Source: Croceimicrobium sp965228705 (GTDB lineage: Bacteria; Bacteroidota; Bacteroidia; Flavobacteriales; Schleiferiaceae). Taken from it: a DNA stretch of 64,000 bases. The notes beneath the pieces are model-generated. The model saw only the letters and a program-made list of their open reading frames with translations. It had not been told where the DNA came from and did not search any database. This document shows, piece by piece, positions 1 to 8,967 of this stretch. The DNA lies in NCBI RefSeq assembly GCF_965228705.1, contig NZ_OZ245832.1, positions 1,860,001 to 1,924,000 of the forward strand. The letters are read 5' to 3'. Position 1 is the stretch's first letter. Each line of letters starts with the position of its first letter. Position numbers and translations under genes: made by a program.

Positions 1-1413
1 CTTTTCTACATCATTCCCAATCAGGAAGCAAGGTACCGGCTGGGTGGTATGTGCGGTATTTGGACTACCATCTTCATTTCGCATACAATCAGCATTGCCG
101 TGATCAGCCAATATGATAAAGCGATAGCCTTTTTTAAGTCCTGCTTCAACCACTTCCTGTGCACATTGATCAACTGTTTCGCATGCTTTCACGGCTGCCT
201 CCATCACCCCTGTATGCCCCACCATGTCTGGATTAGCAAAATTGAGGCAAATAAAATCAGGACTCTGACTTTCAATATCTTCAATAATAGCATCACGTAC
301 TTCAAATGCACTCATCTCCGGCTGCAGATCGTAGGTTGCTACTTTGGGTGATGAAATGAGCAAACGATGCTCGCCTTCAAACTCCGACTCTCGACCACCG
401 GAAAAGAAGAAAGTTACGTGTGGATATTTTTCAGTTTCTGCAATACGAACTTGAGTCTTCCCAGCTTTGCTGATCACTTCACCCAGTGTATCGCTTAAAT
501 TATCTTTTTCATAAATCACCTTCACCCCTTTGAAGGTATCATCATAGCGGGTCATGGTCACATAATGGAGATTCAGCTTTTTCATCTCCTGCTCCGGAAA
601 ATCTTGCTGATTTAGAGCCATGGTAATTTGTCGACCGCGATCCGTTCGGAAGTTGAAGCAAATCACCACATCATCCTCAGCAATTAAGCCATTGCTATTG
701 ATGATTCCAGGCTCAATAAACTCATCGGTAATTCCGCGTTCATAATTGCCTTCCAAGCAGGCCTTAGCTGAGGCAAAAGATTCTCCTTCACCTTTCACCA
801 TAAGGTCATAAGCCTTGCGCACACGCTCCCATCTTTTATCACGGTCCATTGCAAAATAACGACCTACCACTGAGGCCACAGCCCCACCATGTTTGGCTAA
901 ATGCTGCTCCAAATCCGCCATATAGCCCAATCCTCCTTTAGGGTCGGTATCTCGACCATCGGTAAAAGCATGAACATAAATTTCTTCCAGGCCACGCTCG
1001 GAGGCGGCGCTAATCAAACCTTTAAGATGTTGAATGTGCGAATGCACCCCTCCATCGGAAAGTAAGCCAATGAAGTGCACTTTTTTCTTATGATTCCGGG
1101 CGTACTCAAAAGCCTCCACCAATACAGGCTCCTGGGCTAAACTGCCATCTGCAACCGCCATATTGATTTTCACCAAATCCTGATATACCACACGACCGGC
1201 TCCTAAATTCATATGGCCTACTTCACTATTTCCCATTTGCCCATCCGGTAAACCCACCGCCAGACCAGAAGCCTGCAAACGTGTATTGGGATATTGATGG
1301 TAAAGTGAATCTACAAAAGGAGTTTGAGCCTTATCTATAGCTGATACCTCAAGATTCTTCGCGATACCCCAACCATCTAAAATGATCAGTGCCGCTTTAG
1401 GCGAATTGCTCAT
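1..1413 (-). CDS. gpmI: 2,3-bisphosphoglycerate-independent phosphoglycerate mutase, 3' end cut by window edge
   Basis: The protein is the cofactor-independent phosphoglycerate mutase, a cytosolic glycolytic enzyme that interconverts 3- and 2-phosphoglycerate using two metal ions. The first 471 residues are present and the frame is still open at base 1. The family is about 510 residues long, so some 40 C-terminal residues are missing. Visible signatures are ALIILDGWG (residues 8-16), MGNSEVGH with the nucleophile Ser63, and the metal-binding ADHGNADCM block near the cut end. The ATG at 1413 lies 17 bases downstream of a TAATTTTG promoter box. No neighbour is cotranscribed on its upstream side. 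Confidence 0.96.
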   Translation of the reverse strand, partial: MSNSPKAALIILDGWGIAKNLEVSAIDKAQTPFVDSLYHQYPNTRLQASGLAVGLPDGQMGNSEVGHMNLGAGRVVYQDLVKINMAVADGSLAQEPVLVEAFEYARNHKKKVHFIGLLSDGGVHSHIQHLKGLISAASERGLEEIYVHAFTDGRDTDPKGGLGYMADLEQHLAKHGGAVASVVGRYFAMDRDKRWERVRKAYDLMVKGEGESFASAKACLEGNYERGITDEFIEPGIINSNGLIAEDDVVICFNFRTDRGRQITMALNQQDFPEQEMKKLNLHYVTMTRYDDTFKGVKVIYEKDNLSDTLGEVISKAGKTQVRIAETEKYPHVTFFFSGGRESEFEGEHRLLISSPKVATYDLQPEMSAFEVRDAIIEDIESQSPDFICLNFANPDMVGHTGVMEAAVKACETVDQCAQEVVEAGLKKGYRFIILADHGNADCMRNEDGSPNTAHTTQPVPCFLIGNDVEK

Positions 1414-1430
1414 GATACAATTTTAAACTG

Positions 1431-1438
1431 CAAAATTA
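1431..1438 (-). promoter_or_regulatory. Bacteroidota -7 promoter box for gpmI
   Basis: The minus strand reads TAATTTTG, matching the TAnnTTTG -7 element of the Bacteroidota housekeeping sigma factor. It is 17 bases upstream of the gpmI ATG. No clear -33 TTG was assigned. Confidence 0.6.
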
Positions 1439-1506
1439 GACATTGCCTTTCGAAAGACCTGCGATCTATAGGATTAATCCCTGAAAGGCAAAGGCTAAGC
1501 GCTTGT

Positions 1507-2187
1507 TTAGCTTAATGCAATCAAAGCTTCTAAAGCCTGTTGAATATTCGCACGAACCTCGAGGATGCTGGCTTCCATCATATAGCAGGGAGCACATACT
1601 ATTTTAAGGTCGCTGTCCACGCTTACTTCAGCTACGGTTTTTGATTCGGCTTCCACACCTATACTCTCCATACCACCAGAAATGGCTGCGATATCATAAG
1701 GCGAAGCTTCTACACTACTGCCAACACTTAAACGCGCATGATAGTGACTGCCCTCCAAAGCTTTAGCCACAGTGGTAGGACTCATACACAAAGCAGCTAT
1801 TGGCTTTTGGTTTTCAATCATGTTGAGGACCAAAGATTTAATTTCAGGAAGAATCGCTGCACCTGGTCCATCAAAAGCCCATTGGGTAAGGTTTTTAGCG
1901 GTACCAAATCCACCCGGCATAAATAAGGCATCAATTTCAGCTGGGACAAAATCAGCTAGATCAATTACTTCTCCCCGAGCAATTCGAGCTGATTCTATCA
2001 ATACATTTCGCTCTTGATCCATCTCAGAACCATCGAGATGATTGACTACATGATATTGATTCACATTAGGGGCAATGCATTGGTATTCATGCCCTGCTTC
2101 GGCTATGGCCAGGAGACTAAGAACTGCTTCGTGTATTTCAGTTCCATCGTAAACTCCAGAGCCATGCAAGAGTACGCCTATCTTCAT
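1507..2187 (-). CDS. elbB: ElbB-like glyoxalase, DJ-1/PfpI superfamily
   Basis: This 226-residue protein matches the ElbB (isoprenoid biosynthesis protein with amidotransferase-like domain) branch of the DJ-1/PfpI superfamily; E. coli ElbB has glyoxalase activity. The start KIGVLLHGSGVYDGTEI, the FMPGGFG loop (89-95) and the nucleophile-elbow Cys134 in AALCMSP are all present, and the length equals that of the family. The ATG at 2187 follows a CTAATTTG box at about 2205-2212. It appears to be a single-gene transcript, since the upstream gene ends 89 bases away. The physiological substrate is not settled for the family; methylglyoxal or glyoxal is likely. Confidence 0.88.
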   Translation of the reverse strand: MKIGVLLHGSGVYDGTEIHEAVLSLLAIAEAGHEYQCIAPNVNQYHVVNHLDGSEMDQERNVLIESARIARGEVIDLADFVPAEIDALFMPGGFGTAKNLTQWAFDGPGAAILPEIKSLVLNMIENQKPIAALCMSPTTVAKALEGSHYHARLSVGSSVEASPYDIAAISGGMESIGVEAESKTVAEVSVDSDLKIVCAPCYMMEASILEVRANIQQALEALIALS

Positions 2188-2276
2188 AGTTTCTGTTTGG
2201 ACAGCAAATTAGAGAATTGATAAATCCTCTCAAACCGAATGTCACAAAAGAGTAAATAAGAGACTGTTAATAACAG

Positions 2277-2972
2277 CTATTTAGCCCGTGCTTTCTTTTC
2301 TAAACGGGCTAAAATTTTCGGGTCTTGCAATTCCTTCATGGCATCTCTGGCTGCCCAAAACTGGAATTTAGAATTCTCCAATAGCCATTCTTTTCGGATG
2401 TAATCCTGAATTTGGGCATTTAGCCATAAGCTGCGCTTCCCCAATGTTCGGAGCACCCAAGAGTTGGCCTTGCGAACGAAATTTCGCTGATCATCAATGG
2501 CCTCTTTCAACAAGGGAAGATATTCGAGCAAGTCTGAATCTGGCATTTTTTTATGATGCATGGAGATAGAGGCGATCATTACTAATCCTGCTCTTCTCTG
2601 AAATTCACCTGGCAAAGGAGCCCATAGCCAAGGTAATTCTAGAGCAAAGCTTGCCTTTTGAAATAATGATCCACAAAATTGATCTACCAGATCCCAGCTG
2701 TAAAGTCCTTCCATAAAACGATCCGCCTGCTCCCGACTTAATTCTCTGGCTGGAAAGATTAGTCCGGCGGCCAATTTCGCTTCATGGTACTCCGTATCAT
2801 AAAGTCCCAATGCTAAATCAGCATTTCCCTTAAAAGGCTTGATGTATTCTCGAATATCCGGCATTCGCACCCCTAAAGCATGCTCATTGGGAATCCCGAA
2901 TCCGGCTAATTTAATGCGATATCCTTCGTCGCTTAATTCTCGGAGACCTTCAATAAAATGAAGAACTTCCAT
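2277..2972 (-). CDS. DNA alkylation repair protein, AlkD-like HEAT-repeat glycosylase
   Basis: The 231 residues form the all-helical HEAT-like fold of the AlkC/AlkD family, which excises alkylated bases such as N3- and N7-alkylpurines. Family blocks seen are SWDLVDQFCG in the middle (about residues 92-101) and the DNA-facing RNFVRKANSWVLRTLGKR segment (about 163-180). The gene starts one base after the pepE stop, so the two genes are very likely cotranscribed from the pepE promoter. The family assignment is firm. Whether it removes cationic adducts or acts on crosslinks cannot be read from the sequence. Confidence 0.85.
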   Translation of the reverse strand: MEVLHFIEGLRELSDEGYRIKLAGFGIPNEHALGVRMPDIREYIKPFKGNADLALGLYDTEYHEAKLAAGLIFPARELSREQADRFMEGLYSWDLVDQFCGSLFQKASFALELPWLWAPLPGEFQRRAGLVMIASISMHHKKMPDSDLLEYLPLLKEAIDDQRNFVRKANSWVLRTLGKRSLWLNAQIQDYIRKEWLLENSKFQFWAARDAMKELQDPKILARLEKKARAK

Positions 2973-2973
2973 C

Positions 2974-3702
2974 CTAGCCTAATAAAAAGCTCACATCTCC
3001 CTGAGGGATTTCACGCATCTCTTTATTAGCCTCAAACAAGGGAGCCGAATGAGGCCCCTTCAACTCCAAATGAGCATTTTCCAAACGCAACCATGAACCT
3101 TCACGCAGACCAATCACTGCCTGGCTGTTTTGAAAATGAAATTCATGAATGCGAGTAGCACGAGTTTCTCCTTGATGTTTCGAATTCGGATCCGGATCCA
3201 AATAGTGAGGATTGATATTAAAGGGCACTAAAGCCAAAGCCTCAAAACTGGGAGGATAAACAATAGGCATATCATTGGTTGTTCCGATACTAAGACCAGT
3301 GATATTGCTTCCAGCACTGCTCCCCATGTAAGGTATCCCCTTCACCACGGCTGCTCTTAATGCTTCGATGAGCTCCAACTCATAAAGCGTTTTGGTTAAC
3401 AAGAAGGTATTTCCGCCACCAACAAATACAGCATGGGCTCTTGCAATTGCTTCCTTGGGATCCTCATATTCATGGATTCCCTTTACCTTAATCCCCTTGG
3501 GGGCAAGAGCCTTGGCGGGATAGGTAGTATATTCATCAAAGCTAATTCCTCCGGGTCGAGCATAAGGAATGAACAACAATTCTTTTGCCTCACCCAAAAA
3601 ATCTTCCACCTCATCGAGTAAATATTCCATGTAATCAGAGCCATGGATTTTACTGGTCGATATCATTAAAACTCGGGAAGAATTGGAGTGATAAGCTTTC
3701 AT
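2974..3702 (-). CDS. pepE: Dipeptidase E (alpha-aspartyl dipeptidase), peptidase family S51
   Basis: PepE is a cytosolic serine peptidase that cleaves N-terminal Asp-Xaa dipeptides. At 242 residues it has the usual family length. The oxyanion loop VGGGNTF (residues 94-100) and the GSSAGSN nucleophile motif with Ser129 are visible; Asp144 and His166 (INPHYLDP) are in the expected places for the triad. The ATG at 3702 is 16 bases below a perfect TACCTTTG box. The downstream AlkD-like gene follows after one base, suggesting a two-gene operon. Confidence 0.92.
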   Translation of the reverse strand: MKAYHSNSSRVLMISTSKIHGSDYMEYLLDEVEDFLGEAKELLFIPYARPGGISFDEYTTYPAKALAPKGIKVKGIHEYEDPKEAIARAHAVFVGGGNTFLLTKTLYELELIEALRAAVVKGIPYMGSSAGSNITGLSIGTTNDMPIVYPPSFEALALVPFNINPHYLDPDPNSKHQGETRATRIHEFHFQNSQAVIGLREGSWLRLENAHLELKGPHSAPLFEANKEMREIPQGDVSFLLG

Positions 3703-3718
3703 GCTAGGTAATTTGCCG

Positions 3719-3726
3719 CAAAGGTA
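3719..3726 (-). promoter_or_regulatory. -7 promoter box (TACCTTTG) for pepE
   Basis: The minus strand reads TACCTTTG, followed by the GCGGCAAA stretch common after such boxes in this window. The transcript would start about 10 bases upstream of the pepE ATG. Confidence 0.65.
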
Positions 3727-3752
3727 TCATTTCATACCTAGAAAAAAGATGC

Positions 3753-5030
3753 CTAGTCCTTTTCCCCCTCATACCTGGACTCCTCCCATAGGCTAGTCCA
3801 AACGCCCATTTTCAAACCTTGAATTCGAGTCCAAATGGGACGTACCCGACCTCCATAAGCGGAAATATGATTGTAATCACCAAAAAACACCAATGGATTA
3901 GTGCGGAAGGATTCTTCGGTAATCCGGATATTCGTCCAGCTCTCGCCTTGATCCGTACTTCGTGCCTGGTAAACATGGGTATGATTGCCCTCCAGACCAC
4001 GACGATCATAGAAAACGGCATAAAGGATATTCGTTACCGGATCAACACACATCCAGGTAAAAAATTGATCTGCAGATCCGGTATCATCATTCACCCGAAT
4101 AGGATCTGTCCAATTCTCCCCTCCATCATCAGAGTGCATCACCCAAACATCATAATTACCTTCGCGATCATCAACCCAATTTACATAGAGCCGCCCCTTC
4201 CTGTCACAGATGGTAACCGGCATACCATTGGCTCTTTGCACACCCGGCACATCAATATCCCAACCTCCGGGTTGCTGTGCAATGACTTTATCTTCCGTCC
4301 AGCTTTCACCAGCATCGGTGCTCTTCGAAAAGTATAAGTTCCCGCGATTCCCCCAGCTTACATAAATGGTCCCATCCGGGCCTACCGCTGGCACCGCGCC
4401 TTCAGTAGTGCTGTCATTATCCAAACAATTTCCTGGAATTGTATTTACCTGAATCGCTTCTGACCAGGTTTCCCCGCCATCCAATGATTTGGAAAATAAA
4501 ATATTACTCTCATCTTCAGGATTCTCACTACCGTAATCATCGAACTGAGTCCAGGTAATGTAAATCGCATTCGTGCTGGTATCCACTATCGCCCAATGCT
4601 TATCTTGATCTTTGGGATGAGCCATGCCTGTGAAAGTACCATTCGACCAGCTTTGCCCTCCATCGGTACTTTTTTGAATTACAATCCGATCTAAGATTTC
4701 TTCACTAGACCAATTCTCCCCGGTAGGATCCGATAAGTGCAAATAGTAATGATGACCAGCGGTATCGGTAATTAAAACCGGATCTCCCCACACTCCAAAA
4801 GAGGAAACCATGGTATCAGCAATCCAGCTTTCACCACCATCCGTACTGTAAAAAACTGCATCCAGCACAGCTCCTGCTACAATATTATCAGGATTACGAG
4901 GATTAATGGAAATACTCGGCTCGCAATAACCACGGCCTCGAAGCAAGCTTCCTTCGCCAATTAAAACATTTTGAGCGGAAAGTGACAGTCCACATAGGCC
5001 TATCAATGAACTAAGAACTAGCTTTTTCAT
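3753..5030 (-). CDS. Secreted sialidase-fold protein with six Asp-box (BNR) repeats
   Basis: The 425-residue product carries a signal peptide (MKKLVLSSLIGLCGLSLSAQ) and six Asp-box motifs of the form S-x-D-x-G-x-x-W: STDGGESW, STDGGQSW, SLDGGETW, STDAGESW, SDDGGENW and STDQGESW. This predicts a six-bladed beta-propeller of the sialidase/BNR superfamily, exported to the periplasm or surface. No type IX sorting domain is present. I cannot identify sialidase catalytic residues with confidence, so it may be a binding protein or another glycosidase. I chose the ATG at 5030 because it makes an ATGA overlap with the O-methyltransferase stop and begins the signal peptide; a start 15 bases further upstream would not. 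Confidence 0.75.
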   Translation of the reverse strand: MKKLVLSSLIGLCGLSLSAQNVLIGEGSLLRGRGYCEPSISINPRNPDNIVAGAVLDAVFYSTDGGESWIADTMVSSFGVWGDPVLITDTAGHHYYLHLSDPTGENWSSEEILDRIVIQKSTDGGQSWSNGTFTGMAHPKDQDKHWAIVDTSTNAIYITWTQFDDYGSENPEDESNILFSKSLDGGETWSEAIQVNTIPGNCLDNDSTTEGAVPAVGPDGTIYVSWGNRGNLYFSKSTDAGESWTEDKVIAQQPGGWDIDVPGVQRANGMPVTICDRKGRLYVNWVDDREGNYDVWVMHSDDGGENWTDPIRVNDDTGSADQFFTWMCVDPVTNILYAVFYDRRGLEGNHTHVYQARSTDQGESWTNIRITEESFRTNPLVFFGDYNHISAYGGRVRPIWTRIQGLKMGVWTSLWEESRYEGEKD

Positions 5031-5668
5031 TTTACACGAATACACATGAGTCCATCGCGCAGGGGTAAAAGCAAATTTTCTACCCGATCATCCTCTTGCA
5101 CGAAGGTATTGAATTCCAATAAGGCCTGAGTACTTTCATCATTTGGCAGGGGTTCTTCAATCACCTTCCCGCTCCACAAAACATTATCCGCTAAAATGAA
5201 GGCGCCGGATTTCAATCGAGGAATCAGCAGTTTATAATAGTCTAAATAGCGCGGTTTGTCGGCATCAATAAAGACTAAATCCCAATCTCGCTTTAGCTTT
5301 TGCAGGCTATCCAGGGCATCCCCAATATGAAGATGAATTTGTTCCGCTTTACCTGCCGCTACAAAGTACTTCCGACACATGGTCTCCAACTCATCATTGA
5401 TTTCCAGGGTATGCAGTTCCCCTCCATCCTGCAGGCCTTCTGCCAAACATAAAGCTGAATAACCAGTATAGGTACCGATTTCCAAAATGTATTTTGGTTG
5501 GGCTAATTTGGATATCATAGATAAATATCGCCCTTGCAAAGCACCGCTAAGCATGCGAGGTTGCAGTACCTTAAGATGGGTTTCGCGATTTAATTGAGCT
5601 AATAAGTCAGGCTCTGCATCGTGATGTGCACTGAGGTAGTCTTCTAGTTTGGGATCGAGAAAATGCAT
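5027..5668 (-). CDS. Class I SAM-dependent O-methyltransferase (CCoAOMT-like family)
   Basis: This 213-residue enzyme belongs to the cation-dependent O-methyltransferase family (caffeoyl-CoA OMT/COMT type). Motif I EIGTYTGYSALCLAEGL lies at about residues 62-78 and the metal/SAM-site DLVFIDADKPRYLDYY at about 130-145; both are complete. In bacteria such enzymes methylate catechols or related small molecules, and the substrate here is unknown. The ATG lies 16 bases below a TACTTTTG box. The stop overlaps the start of the downstream Asp-box gene by four bases, indicating translational coupling. Confidence 0.88.
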   Translation of the reverse strand: MHFLDPKLEDYLSAHHDAEPDLLAQLNRETHLKVLQPRMLSGALQGRYLSMISKLAQPKYILEIGTYTGYSALCLAEGLQDGGELHTLEINDELETMCRKYFVAAGKAEQIHLHIGDALDSLQKLKRDWDLVFIDADKPRYLDYYKLLIPRLKSGAFILADNVLWSGKVIEEPLPNDESTQALLEFNTFVQEDDRVENLLLPLRDGLMCIRVK

Positions 5669-5684
5669 AATTCAGAATTGCATC

Positions 5685-5692
5685 AAAAGTAG
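5685..5692 (-). promoter_or_regulatory. -7 promoter box (TACTTTTG) for the O-methyltransferase operon
   Basis: The minus strand reads TACTTTTG 16 bases before the methyltransferase ATG. A plus-strand TAATTTCG box for the DUF1015 gene lies 21 bases away, so this is a divergent promoter pair. Confidence 0.6.
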
Positions 5693-5713
5693 CTATTAAG
5701 TGCGGCGATTCCC

Positions 5714-5721
5714 TAATTTCG
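5714..5721 (+). promoter_or_regulatory. -7-like box (TAATTTCG) directly before DUF1015 gene
   Basis: TAATTTCG ends five bases before the ATG at 5727, so transcription would begin at or next to the start codon. A near-leaderless mRNA is possible. Confidence 0.45.
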
Positions 5722-5726
5722 CCCCC

Positions 5727-6959
5727 ATGATCACCCTCAAACCTTTTCGCGCTTATCGCCCACCGCGGGATAAGGCTTATTTAGTAGCTACTCGTTCCTA
5801 CCTGAGTTATACAGAGGAGGAACTGGATGATAAACTGAATAATAACCCTTTCAGCTTTATGCACGTCATAAACCCGAAAGCTGGTCGTGCTCTGGCACCG
5901 GGAAAAGCCAAATACGACTTAGTACGCGAGGGTTTTGAGCTTTGGTGTGAGGAAGAGATTTTCACTAAAGATGAGCAAGCCTCCTATTATCTCTACAGCC
6001 AGGTTAAAGATGGCAATGAATACATTGGTGTTATTGCAGCGGTTAGCGTTCAGGATTATTTGGAGGGACGCATCAAAAAACATGAAAACACCCTTAGTGC
6101 TCGCGAGGAAATGTTTACCGATTACCTCGAAGAAACGGGCTTTAATGCTGAACCCGTATTACTCATCTACCATGATGACTTTGAGCTGAATCGTTTATTT
6201 GCGCGCTATATCGAAATGCGGGCCGAATATGAATTCACTTCTACCGATCGGGTTTTCCATCGACTTTGGCCTATTACTGAACCTAAAGACCTGGATCTAA
6301 TAACCTCCGCATTTAAGCGTCAAAATTGCCTGTATATCGCTGATGGTCATCACCGCAGTGCCAGTTCAGCTCGGCTGGCACAAAGGATGCAAGATAAAGG
6401 CAATGATGAAGGAGCCCATCAATATTTCATGGCCTTCCTGATTGGGGAAGAACAAATGAAAATTTACGATTTCAATCGCCTGGTGATAAATGACAGCGGT
6501 AAGAATAAAGCCCAGGTTTTGCTGGAATTGGAACAGCGCTTTAATATCGAACCTAAGCATCAAGAAACCTTTCACCCACAAAAGGTGCACGAAATTGGAA
6601 TGTATCTGGACGGGGAATGGTTTAAGCTAAATCCCAAAATAGGCAGTTTCGACCCCAATGATCCTGTGGGTCACCTGGATGCTGAAATTTTGAGTCGCAA
6701 TATTCTGGATCCGATTTTCCATATAAAGGACTTAAAATCCGATGATCGGGTTGATTTTGTTCCTGGAACTTATGGCTTGGAATATTTGGAAAAAGCGGTG
6801 AATAAAGGTGCTTATCATATTGCCTTTAGCCTTTTTCCGGTTAGTATCGAACAGATAAAACAAGTAAGTGATGAGGGTAAAATCATGCCCCCCAAAAGCA
6901 CTTATATTGAACCTAAATTGAGAAGTGGATTGGTAATCTACCCGATTAAGGAAGATTAG
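5727..6959 (+). CDS. DUF1015 family protein
   Basis: The product (410 residues from the ATG at 5727) matches DUF1015, a widespread cytosolic family of unproven function. The N-terminal ITLKPFRAYRPP, a YIADGHHRSASS motif about half way, and the C-terminal MPPKSTYIEPKLRSGL tail are all typical. I recall that in many Bacteroidota it lies near serA-serC; here those genes are 45 kb away. An earlier in-frame start at 5700 is less likely because the promoter box lies between it and the ATG used here. The stop overlaps the convergent HupE-like gene stop by three bases, so there is no room for a separate terminator. Confidence 0.87.
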   Translation: MITLKPFRAYRPPRDKAYLVATRSYLSYTEEELDDKLNNNPFSFMHVINPKAGRALAPGKAKYDLVREGFELWCEEEIFTKDEQASYYLYSQVKDGNEYIGVIAAVSVQDYLEGRIKKHENTLSAREEMFTDYLEETGFNAEPVLLIYHDDFELNRLFARYIEMRAEYEFTSTDRVFHRLWPITEPKDLDLITSAFKRQNCLYIADGHHRSASSARLAQRMQDKGNDEGAHQYFMAFLIGEEQMKIYDFNRLVINDSGKNKAQVLLELEQRFNIEPKHQETFHPQKVHEIGMYLDGEWFKLNPKIGSFDPNDPVGHLDAEILSRNILDPIFHIKDLKSDDRVDFVPGTYGLEYLEKAVNKGAYHIAFSLFPVSIEQIKQVSDEGKIMPPKSTYIEPKLRSGLVIYPIKED

Positions 6960-7531
6960 AAAGGCCAGTTTTCCAGGCACATAATTAAGGCCAATCCGAA
7001 ACCAGCCCCAGAAACAAATAGGTTCCAGTCGCGGATTTTTCGATTGAGCATAAAACTGTAAACCCCCATTAATAATAGGGTAATGGCCACCAGTAAGAGT
7101 TGCGCCAATTCAATACCTAAATTAAAGGGCAATAGGGCCTGCCAATAATTACTATCTCCCATCACCAACATGTCGTAGTAATTGGAAAAACCTAATCCGT
7201 GAATTAAACCAAAGACTCCGGCAATCCAGGCTTTGGACTTATTATTTTGGTTTTGCCCCGACTTCGTTAAGTTATATAAAGCCGTTAAGAGTATGGTTAA
7301 TGGAATTAGGAATTCGATGATTCCCTTATCAATTTTAATCACTTCCAAGGCCCCCAAACTCAAAGTCAAAGAATGACCTATCGTAAAAAAGGTAACTGCT
7401 GCCACAACCCGCAACCAATTACGACTTTGATATACGGCCATTAGCACCACCACAAACAAGATATGATCCATAGCCTGAACACTCATGATATGCTCATAAC
7501 CCAGGCGCAGATAAGTGGAAAATGTTTGCAT
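6956..7531 (-). CDS. HupE/UreJ-family membrane protein
   Basis: This 191-residue integral membrane protein has about six hydrophobic helices and the family signature GLIHGLGFSNYY (about residues 108-119), together with an N-terminal MDHILFVVVL block and a GHSLTLSL helix. HupE/UreJ proteins are linked to Ni or Co uptake in some bacteria. The Bacteroidota subgroup usually sits, as here, behind a DUF6702 gene and away from urease or hydrogenase, so metal transport is only a possibility. It starts one base after the DUF6702 stop, and the two genes form an operon. Confidence 0.82.
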   Translation of the reverse strand: MQTFSTYLRLGYEHIMSVQAMDHILFVVVLMAVYQSRNWLRVVAAVTFFTIGHSLTLSLGALEVIKIDKGIIEFLIPLTILLTALYNLTKSGQNQNNKSKAWIAGVFGLIHGLGFSNYYDMLVMGDSNYWQALLPFNLGIELAQLLLVAITLLLMGVYSFMLNRKIRDWNLFVSGAGFGLALIMCLENWPF

Positions 7532-7532
7532 G

Positions 7533-8009
7533 CTAAAAGATTAACTTCTTTTCAGATTCTGCAGAAGTGAGGTAGGCCGATCGGAGTTCATCTCCGATTC
7601 GTACATTCACAATATTGCTCTGATCTTCAAAGCTATCAAAAAAGATGCTATTGCGAACTACTACTTCTGTTGGCTTTTCAGGACAAGGATAGAAAAAGTA
7701 CAAGTAGATCATTTCCACCTCAACTTCTTTCCCAAGGTAATTCTGTTTTAAGGACTTAGGACCTAGCTTGAGATTAAATTCTTGTGAAATAAAGGCAGCC
7801 ACTAAGCTATCTGCACTGGGATGTTCATCGGCCTCACCCAATTTTAAAGAATAACAAAGATCCTTTTCGAGGTGATTTTCCAGGTCTTCCCGGAAAAGCC
7901 TTAAAGTGCATTGCATTTCCTGATCTTTATACTCCACCTGAGCAATGCTCACATGAAAATCATGGCGAGGCAGACAAAGACTAATTAGAACTAAAATTAA
8001 CTGAGGCAT
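7533..8009 (-). CDS. DUF6702 family protein
   Basis: The 158 residues begin with a short hydrophobic leader (MPQLILVLISLCLP) followed by HDFHVSIAQVEYKDQEMQCTLR, the hallmark opening of DUF6702. The C-terminal half contains the FFDSFEDQSNIVNV block that usually closes this family. It is probably periplasmic or membrane-attached; the function is unknown. The ATG at 8009 was chosen over an upstream non-ATG start because it begins the leader. A TACTTTGG box lies about 18 bases upstream. It is cotranscribed with the HupE/UreJ-like gene, and this pairing recurs in the phylum. Confidence 0.72.
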   Translation of the reverse strand: MPQLILVLISLCLPRHDFHVSIAQVEYKDQEMQCTLRLFREDLENHLEKDLCYSLKLGEADEHPSADSLVAAFISQEFNLKLGPKSLKQNYLGKEVEVEMIYLYFFYPCPEKPTEVVVRNSIFFDSFEDQSNIVNVRIGDELRSAYLTSAESEKKLIF

Positions 8010-8076
8010 CTTAGTAAATTGAACGCCAAAGTAGCAAATCTCCGCAGGAGCACTAGCTATAATACCCAAATATCAA

Positions 8077-8955
8077 ATGTCGAATACAGACCTTATTATC
8101 CCCGAAAGAAGCCGTGACATTGGCGACTTCCTGGTTGGCAGACTTTTACCTTTCCGCAAGAAACGCATGGTAGGCCCTTTTATCTTTATTGACCATATGG
8201 GCCCCACCGAATTAGGACCCGATCATTATATGGATGTGGATCAGCATCCTCATATTGGATTGGCAACTTTAACCTTTCTGCTAGAAGGTGAAGTAGAACA
8301 TCGCGATAGCCTGGGTACCGAGCAAATTATTCGTCCGGGATCGGTAAACTGGATGGTCGCCGGATCAGGCGTAAGCCATACTGAGAGAACCCCGATGCAT
8401 TTGCGTAAGGGTAACAGTTTCACCGTGCACGGCTACCAGATATGGGTGGCATTACCCAAAGAGGTCGAGCAAATAGAGCCTTCTTTCCATCATTTTGCCA
8501 GCGATGATTTACCCCAATGGCAAGATGGTCCCAATCAATGGAAACTAGTCGCAGGCGAAGCTTTCGGTCGTCAATCGCCCGTTCCCACGCATTCTCCTCT
8601 CTTTATGTTGGAACTCAAATGTGAAACCGACTCGAGCATCGACCTTCGAGGACAGCTGAAAGGTGAAATTGGCATTTGTGTAGTAAAAGGCAAAGTTTGG
8701 GCTTGCGATCAAGAAGTAGAAGCTGGCCATCTTTTGGTTTCTAAAGATGAGAATACCTGTAAATTGAAAGTTGCCGCTAATAGTCATATTCTATTCTTTG
8801 GCGGCGAAGCTCTTCCCGAAGCCCGTACCATTTATTGGAACTTTGTAGCTAGTGACCCTAAGCTTATTGAAAATGCCAAAGAAAAATGGCAAAACCACGA
8901 TTGGCCAAAAGTTGATGGCGACAACAGCTATGTTCCCCTACCTGAATTCTCTTAA
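8077..8955 (+). CDS. Pirin family protein
   Basis: The 292-residue protein is a bicupin of the pirin family. The N-terminal cupin contains the metal-ligand stretch DQHPHIGLATLTFLLEGEVEHRDS (about residues 50-73), and MVAGSGVSHTER matches the pirin block near 105. The C-terminal cupin is present and ends with the common WNFVAS segment. Bacterial pirins include quercetin 2,3-dioxygenases and redox-sensing regulators, and the role here cannot be narrowed. It is transcribed alone and is divergent from the DUF6702 gene. The following barrel gene begins 12 bases later and may be cotranscribed. Confidence 0.9.
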   Translation: MSNTDLIIPERSRDIGDFLVGRLLPFRKKRMVGPFIFIDHMGPTELGPDHYMDVDQHPHIGLATLTFLLEGEVEHRDSLGTEQIIRPGSVNWMVAGSGVSHTERTPMHLRKGNSFTVHGYQIWVALPKEVEQIEPSFHHFASDDLPQWQDGPNQWKLVAGEAFGRQSPVPTHSPLFMLELKCETDSSIDLRGQLKGEIGICVVKGKVWACDQEVEAGHLLVSKDENTCKLKVAANSHILFFGGEALPEARTIYWNFVASDPKLIENAKEKWQNHDWPKVDGDNSYVPLPEFS

Positions 8956-8967
8956 TCTTTCCTGTTT

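Noticed and set aside
49..351. Plus-strand 100-codon frame at the left edge
   Set aside because: It lies antisense to gpmI, whose motifs are unmistakable there.
3819..4337. Plus-strand 172-codon frame inside the Asp-box propeller gene
   Set aside because: It is the antisense shadow of six clear Asp-box repeats on the minus strand and shows no domain.
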